64,000 nt of DNA from Salinicola halophyticus (GTDB lineage Bacteria; Pseudomonadota; Gammaproteobacteria; Pseudomonadales; Halomonadaceae): NCBI RefSeq assembly GCF_003206695.1, contig NZ_PZJN01000006.1, positions 1 to 64,000 of the forward strand, read 5' to 3'. Shown one piece after another: positions 63,169 to 64,000 of the stretch. Under the pieces are notes generated by a model that had not been told where the DNA came from, made no database searches, and was given only the letters and a program-made list of their open reading frames with translations. Numbering within the stretch: position 1 is the stretch's first letter; every line of letters begins with the position of its first letter. Made by a program: the position numbers and the translations under genes.

Positions 63169-64000
63169 TCATGTGCCCTTGGCGCCGATCGCCGACAGTT
63201 CCATCAGCAGTGGTCCGCCGGCCAGGGCTTGGCGCAGGCGAGTGGCGAGGAGTTCCAGGATGGCGTCGTTCTCGCTCACCAGTCGAGTCGTCACGACGTT
63301 CAGGCCGGGAGAGCTCGACATCGCTTGGGTGCAGATCTCCGCGATATCGCCGCCTTCGCCAGCGTGACGGCCCGGAGAAAGAAACAGCATGGACAGGATC
63401 ACGTCACTTTCGGCCAGGGGCGGCGAGGCCAGCAATGTCTCCAGCAGTGGCTCGTTGAAGCGGTAGGCGTCGCCGTCACGGCGTTCCATGGAAGCGAAGG
63501 TGACGCAGTCGACCTCATCGGCCAGCAGCGCACTCAGTTGCCCGGCGAGATAGTTGCGCACCGCCGTGACCTCCGGGATCGGGCTGCCGTGATCGACCAG
63601 CACGACCTTGGGCCGCGATAGGCCGGCCATTCGCTCGCGCACGTTCTCGGCCAGCAGCCGGGCCAGGCGCAAGTCCGGCGGAAGCCGGCTGTCGACCAGC
63701 GGCGGGGCGACCTTCACCGAGAGCTGCGGGTAGTTGGCCTGTACCTCGGCCAACCGCTCCGGCAGGTAACGGGTCAGCGCCTGACTGGGCCCGAAGAAGA
63801 AGGGCAGGATCAGCAGCTCCGTCACGCCGTCGGCCGCATATCGTTCGACCAGTGGCCCCACGGATACAGCCTTCCGCCCGCCGAGCTGCTCGGGCGGAAT
63901 CTTGAACGAGTGCAGCAGCGATGCGGCCTCGACCGCCTCGCCCGTGGCCTGGCTCAAAGCCTCGGCAAGACGACGCAGGTTGAGCGTTGCCTGAGGGCGC
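63169..64000 (-). CDS. CbiX/sirohydrochlorin chelatase-type protein (5' end beyond window)
   Basis: This partial reading frame (at least 277 codons) remains open to the last base of the window, where RPQATLNLRRLAEAL is the expected N-terminal region of CbiX-like proteins; the true start is outside. It contains ELLILPFFFGPSQALTRYLP in the first half and VVLVDHGSPIPEVTAVRNYL plus ILSMLFLSPGRHAGEGGDI in the second, i.e. two chelatase-like repeats with metal-binding His (DHGS, GRHAGEGGD). Such proteins insert Co or Fe into tetrapyrroles, though two-repeat forms are often of unassigned function. Confidence 0.82.
   Translation of the reverse strand, partial: RPQATLNLRRLAEALSQATGEAVEAASLLHSFKIPPEQLGGRKAVSVGPLVERYAADGVTELLILPFFFGPSQALTRYLPERLAEVQANYPQLSVKVAPPLVDSRLPPDLRLARLLAENVRERMAGLSRPKVVLVDHGSPIPEVTAVRNYLAGQLSALLADEVDCVTFASMERRDGDAYRFNEPLLETLLASPPLAESDVILSMLFLSPGRHAGEGGDIAEICTQAMSSSPGLNVVTTRLVSENDAILELLATRLRQALAGGPLLMELSAIGAKGT

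Overview
The window is a GC-rich (about 60-65 % by eye), gene-dense chromosomal segment from a heterotrophic gammaproteobacterium. The closest fit by gene content is a halophile of the Halomonadaceae (Halomonas, Salinicola or Chromohalobacter type). The supporting features are a Pseudomonas-style arginine succinyltransferase (AST) operon with split astA genes, a His/Aot-type arginine transporter, betaine/carnitine functions, TRAP and tripartite tricarboxylate transporters, and several sugar-acid and organic-acid catabolic clusters. The genus assignment is an inference. I see no rRNA, tRNA, CRISPR array, prophage or insertion sequence.

Layout. 1-0.9 kb: an SDR oxidoreductase. 1.3-7.6 kb: astC-aruF-aruG-astD-(26-codon mini-ORF)-astB, arginine to glutamate plus succinate. 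7.6-9.1 kb: an NfeD/SPFH membrane pair. 9.4-12.9 kb: two MFS transporters around a TetR regulator, with a shared palindromic operator in front of both transporter units. 12.9-20.1 kb: a LysR-associated leftward cluster encoding a DUF1445 hydro-lyase, a TRAP transporter, a DUF2848 protein and an amidase, whose substrate is unknown. 20.4-28 kb: ilvD, a MetE-C-like methyltransferase, a small secreted protein, a phosphoesterase, a PQQ sugar dehydrogenase and an AbrB-type membrane protein. 28.5-35.2 kb: an arginine-type ABC transporter (HisP/Q/M-like) with two paralogous binding proteins, an AotO-like desuccinylase-family protein, and astE, the final AST enzyme, separated from the main ast operon by about 26 kb. 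35.5-38.6 kb: SMP-30 lactonase, lipocalin, SDR and hemerythrin genes. 38.8-48.2 kb: a sugar-acid catabolic locus with an IlvD/Edd dehydratase, an FCD-type GntR regulator, TctCBA, an enolase-superfamily dehydratase, a DHDPS-family aldolase and an FMN alpha-hydroxy-acid oxidase. A GTCAATA-n-TATTGAC operator occurs before both transcription units.

48.6-53.9 kb is the most unusual part. It is a rightward block of visibly lower GC: a small PstS-like periplasmic protein, a porin, a membrane-anchored sensory GGDEF-EAL protein, and an orphan acyltransferase of the LuxI-like, exosortase-associated type that keeps the LuxI catalytic residues. It may be a self-contained envelope-sensing, c-di-GMP and acyl-product signalling module. 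54-57 kb: a tartrate/D-malate dehydrogenase and a fluoroacetate-dehalogenase-like hydrolase, divergent from a LysR gene. 57.3-60.7 kb: a choline/carnitine-type binding protein, a gamma-butyrobetaine hydroxylase and a LysR regulator. 60.8-64 kb: a small Asp-rich-motif secreted protein, threonine aldolase, a YciI protein, a small HTH-like protein and the 3' part of a CbiX/sirohydrochlorin chelatase gene.

A second theme is a set of short tandem repeats (7-19 bp units, 2-6 copies), each with its own unit sequence. They sit in intergenic gaps and repeatedly overlap or touch stop codons (around 60, 18240, 45933 and 53853). They look like a local, replication-slippage-type process at gene ends.
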